From: Azolla pinnata
Lineage: Eukaryota; Streptophyta; Polypodiopsida; Salviniales; Salviniaceae
Length of the DNA: 57,276 bases
Reading direction: 5' to 3'
Assembly (NCBI GenBank): GCA_037176905.1
Contig: JBBBWG010002448.1
Span: 32,087-89,362, forward strand
Shown: piece by piece, positions 57,231-57,276 of the stretch
Layout: the number at the start of each line of letters is the position of its first letter
Numbering within the stretch: position 1 is the first letter of the stretch
Notes under the pieces: generated by a model
What the model was told of the DNA's origin: nothing
Database searches by the model: none
What the model saw: the letters and a program-made list of their open reading frames with translations, nothing else
Made by a program: the position numbers and the translations under genes

Positions 57231-57276
57231 CACGGTTTAAAGCTTCGTTAATCTTTAATGACCATTCTAAACAACG

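Overview
This is eukaryotic, land-plant nuclear DNA. The evidence is spliced genes with GT-AG introns, plant-specific families (NTMC2-type SMP-C2, DUF7036, a MEKK1-like MAPKKK, PPR proteins), interstitial plant telomere-type CCCTAAA repeats and copia/LINE/SINE remnants. The long intronless PPR gene with alternating P/L/S motifs resembles PPRs of organelle-editing early land plants. A fern is my best guess, but that is inference. No RNA gene, CRISPR array or prokaryotic feature was recognised. There is one 100-N assembly gap at 30090-30189.

Layout, left to right. 569-6733 (-): a TPR protein with an organelle-like N-terminus. 6.8-11.1 kb: a minisatellite, a copia RNase H relic, a SINE candidate, a retroposon tail and a 1.6-kb CATG-rich array. 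11583-20651 (+): a 12-exon SMP-C2 lipid-transfer protein of the NTMC2T6 type, with a LINE RT relic in one intron. 24374-27652 (-): a DUF7036 membrane protein. 28.3-33.7 kb: TTAGGG repeats, a long polypyrimidine tract with the gap, and a 0.9-kb degenerate CCCTAAA array. 33798-36390 (+): a cupin DUF985 protein. 37536-40025 (-) and 42110-44107 (+): two divergent PPR genes, with a second CATG-type array between them. 45077-50349 (-): a MEKK1-like MAPKKK. 52475-54748 (-): a low-complexity, His-rich protein with a WDCGSSLFDSFEL motif. The last 0.5 kb holds tandem repeats.

The eight genes are not an operon or pathway and are mostly in alternating orientation. The two PPR proteins and the TPR protein probably act in organelles, the SMP-C2 protein at ER contact sites, the DUF7036 protein in the secretory pathway or at the surface, and the MAPKKK in signalling.

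The most striking feature of the window is that six of the eight genes carry a tandem-repeat array close upstream of the start codon. For five of them the sense strand is the pyrimidine- or C-rich one. Exon boundaries were derived by hand from splice consensus, reading phase and family resemblance. No alignment, transcript or database search was possible.
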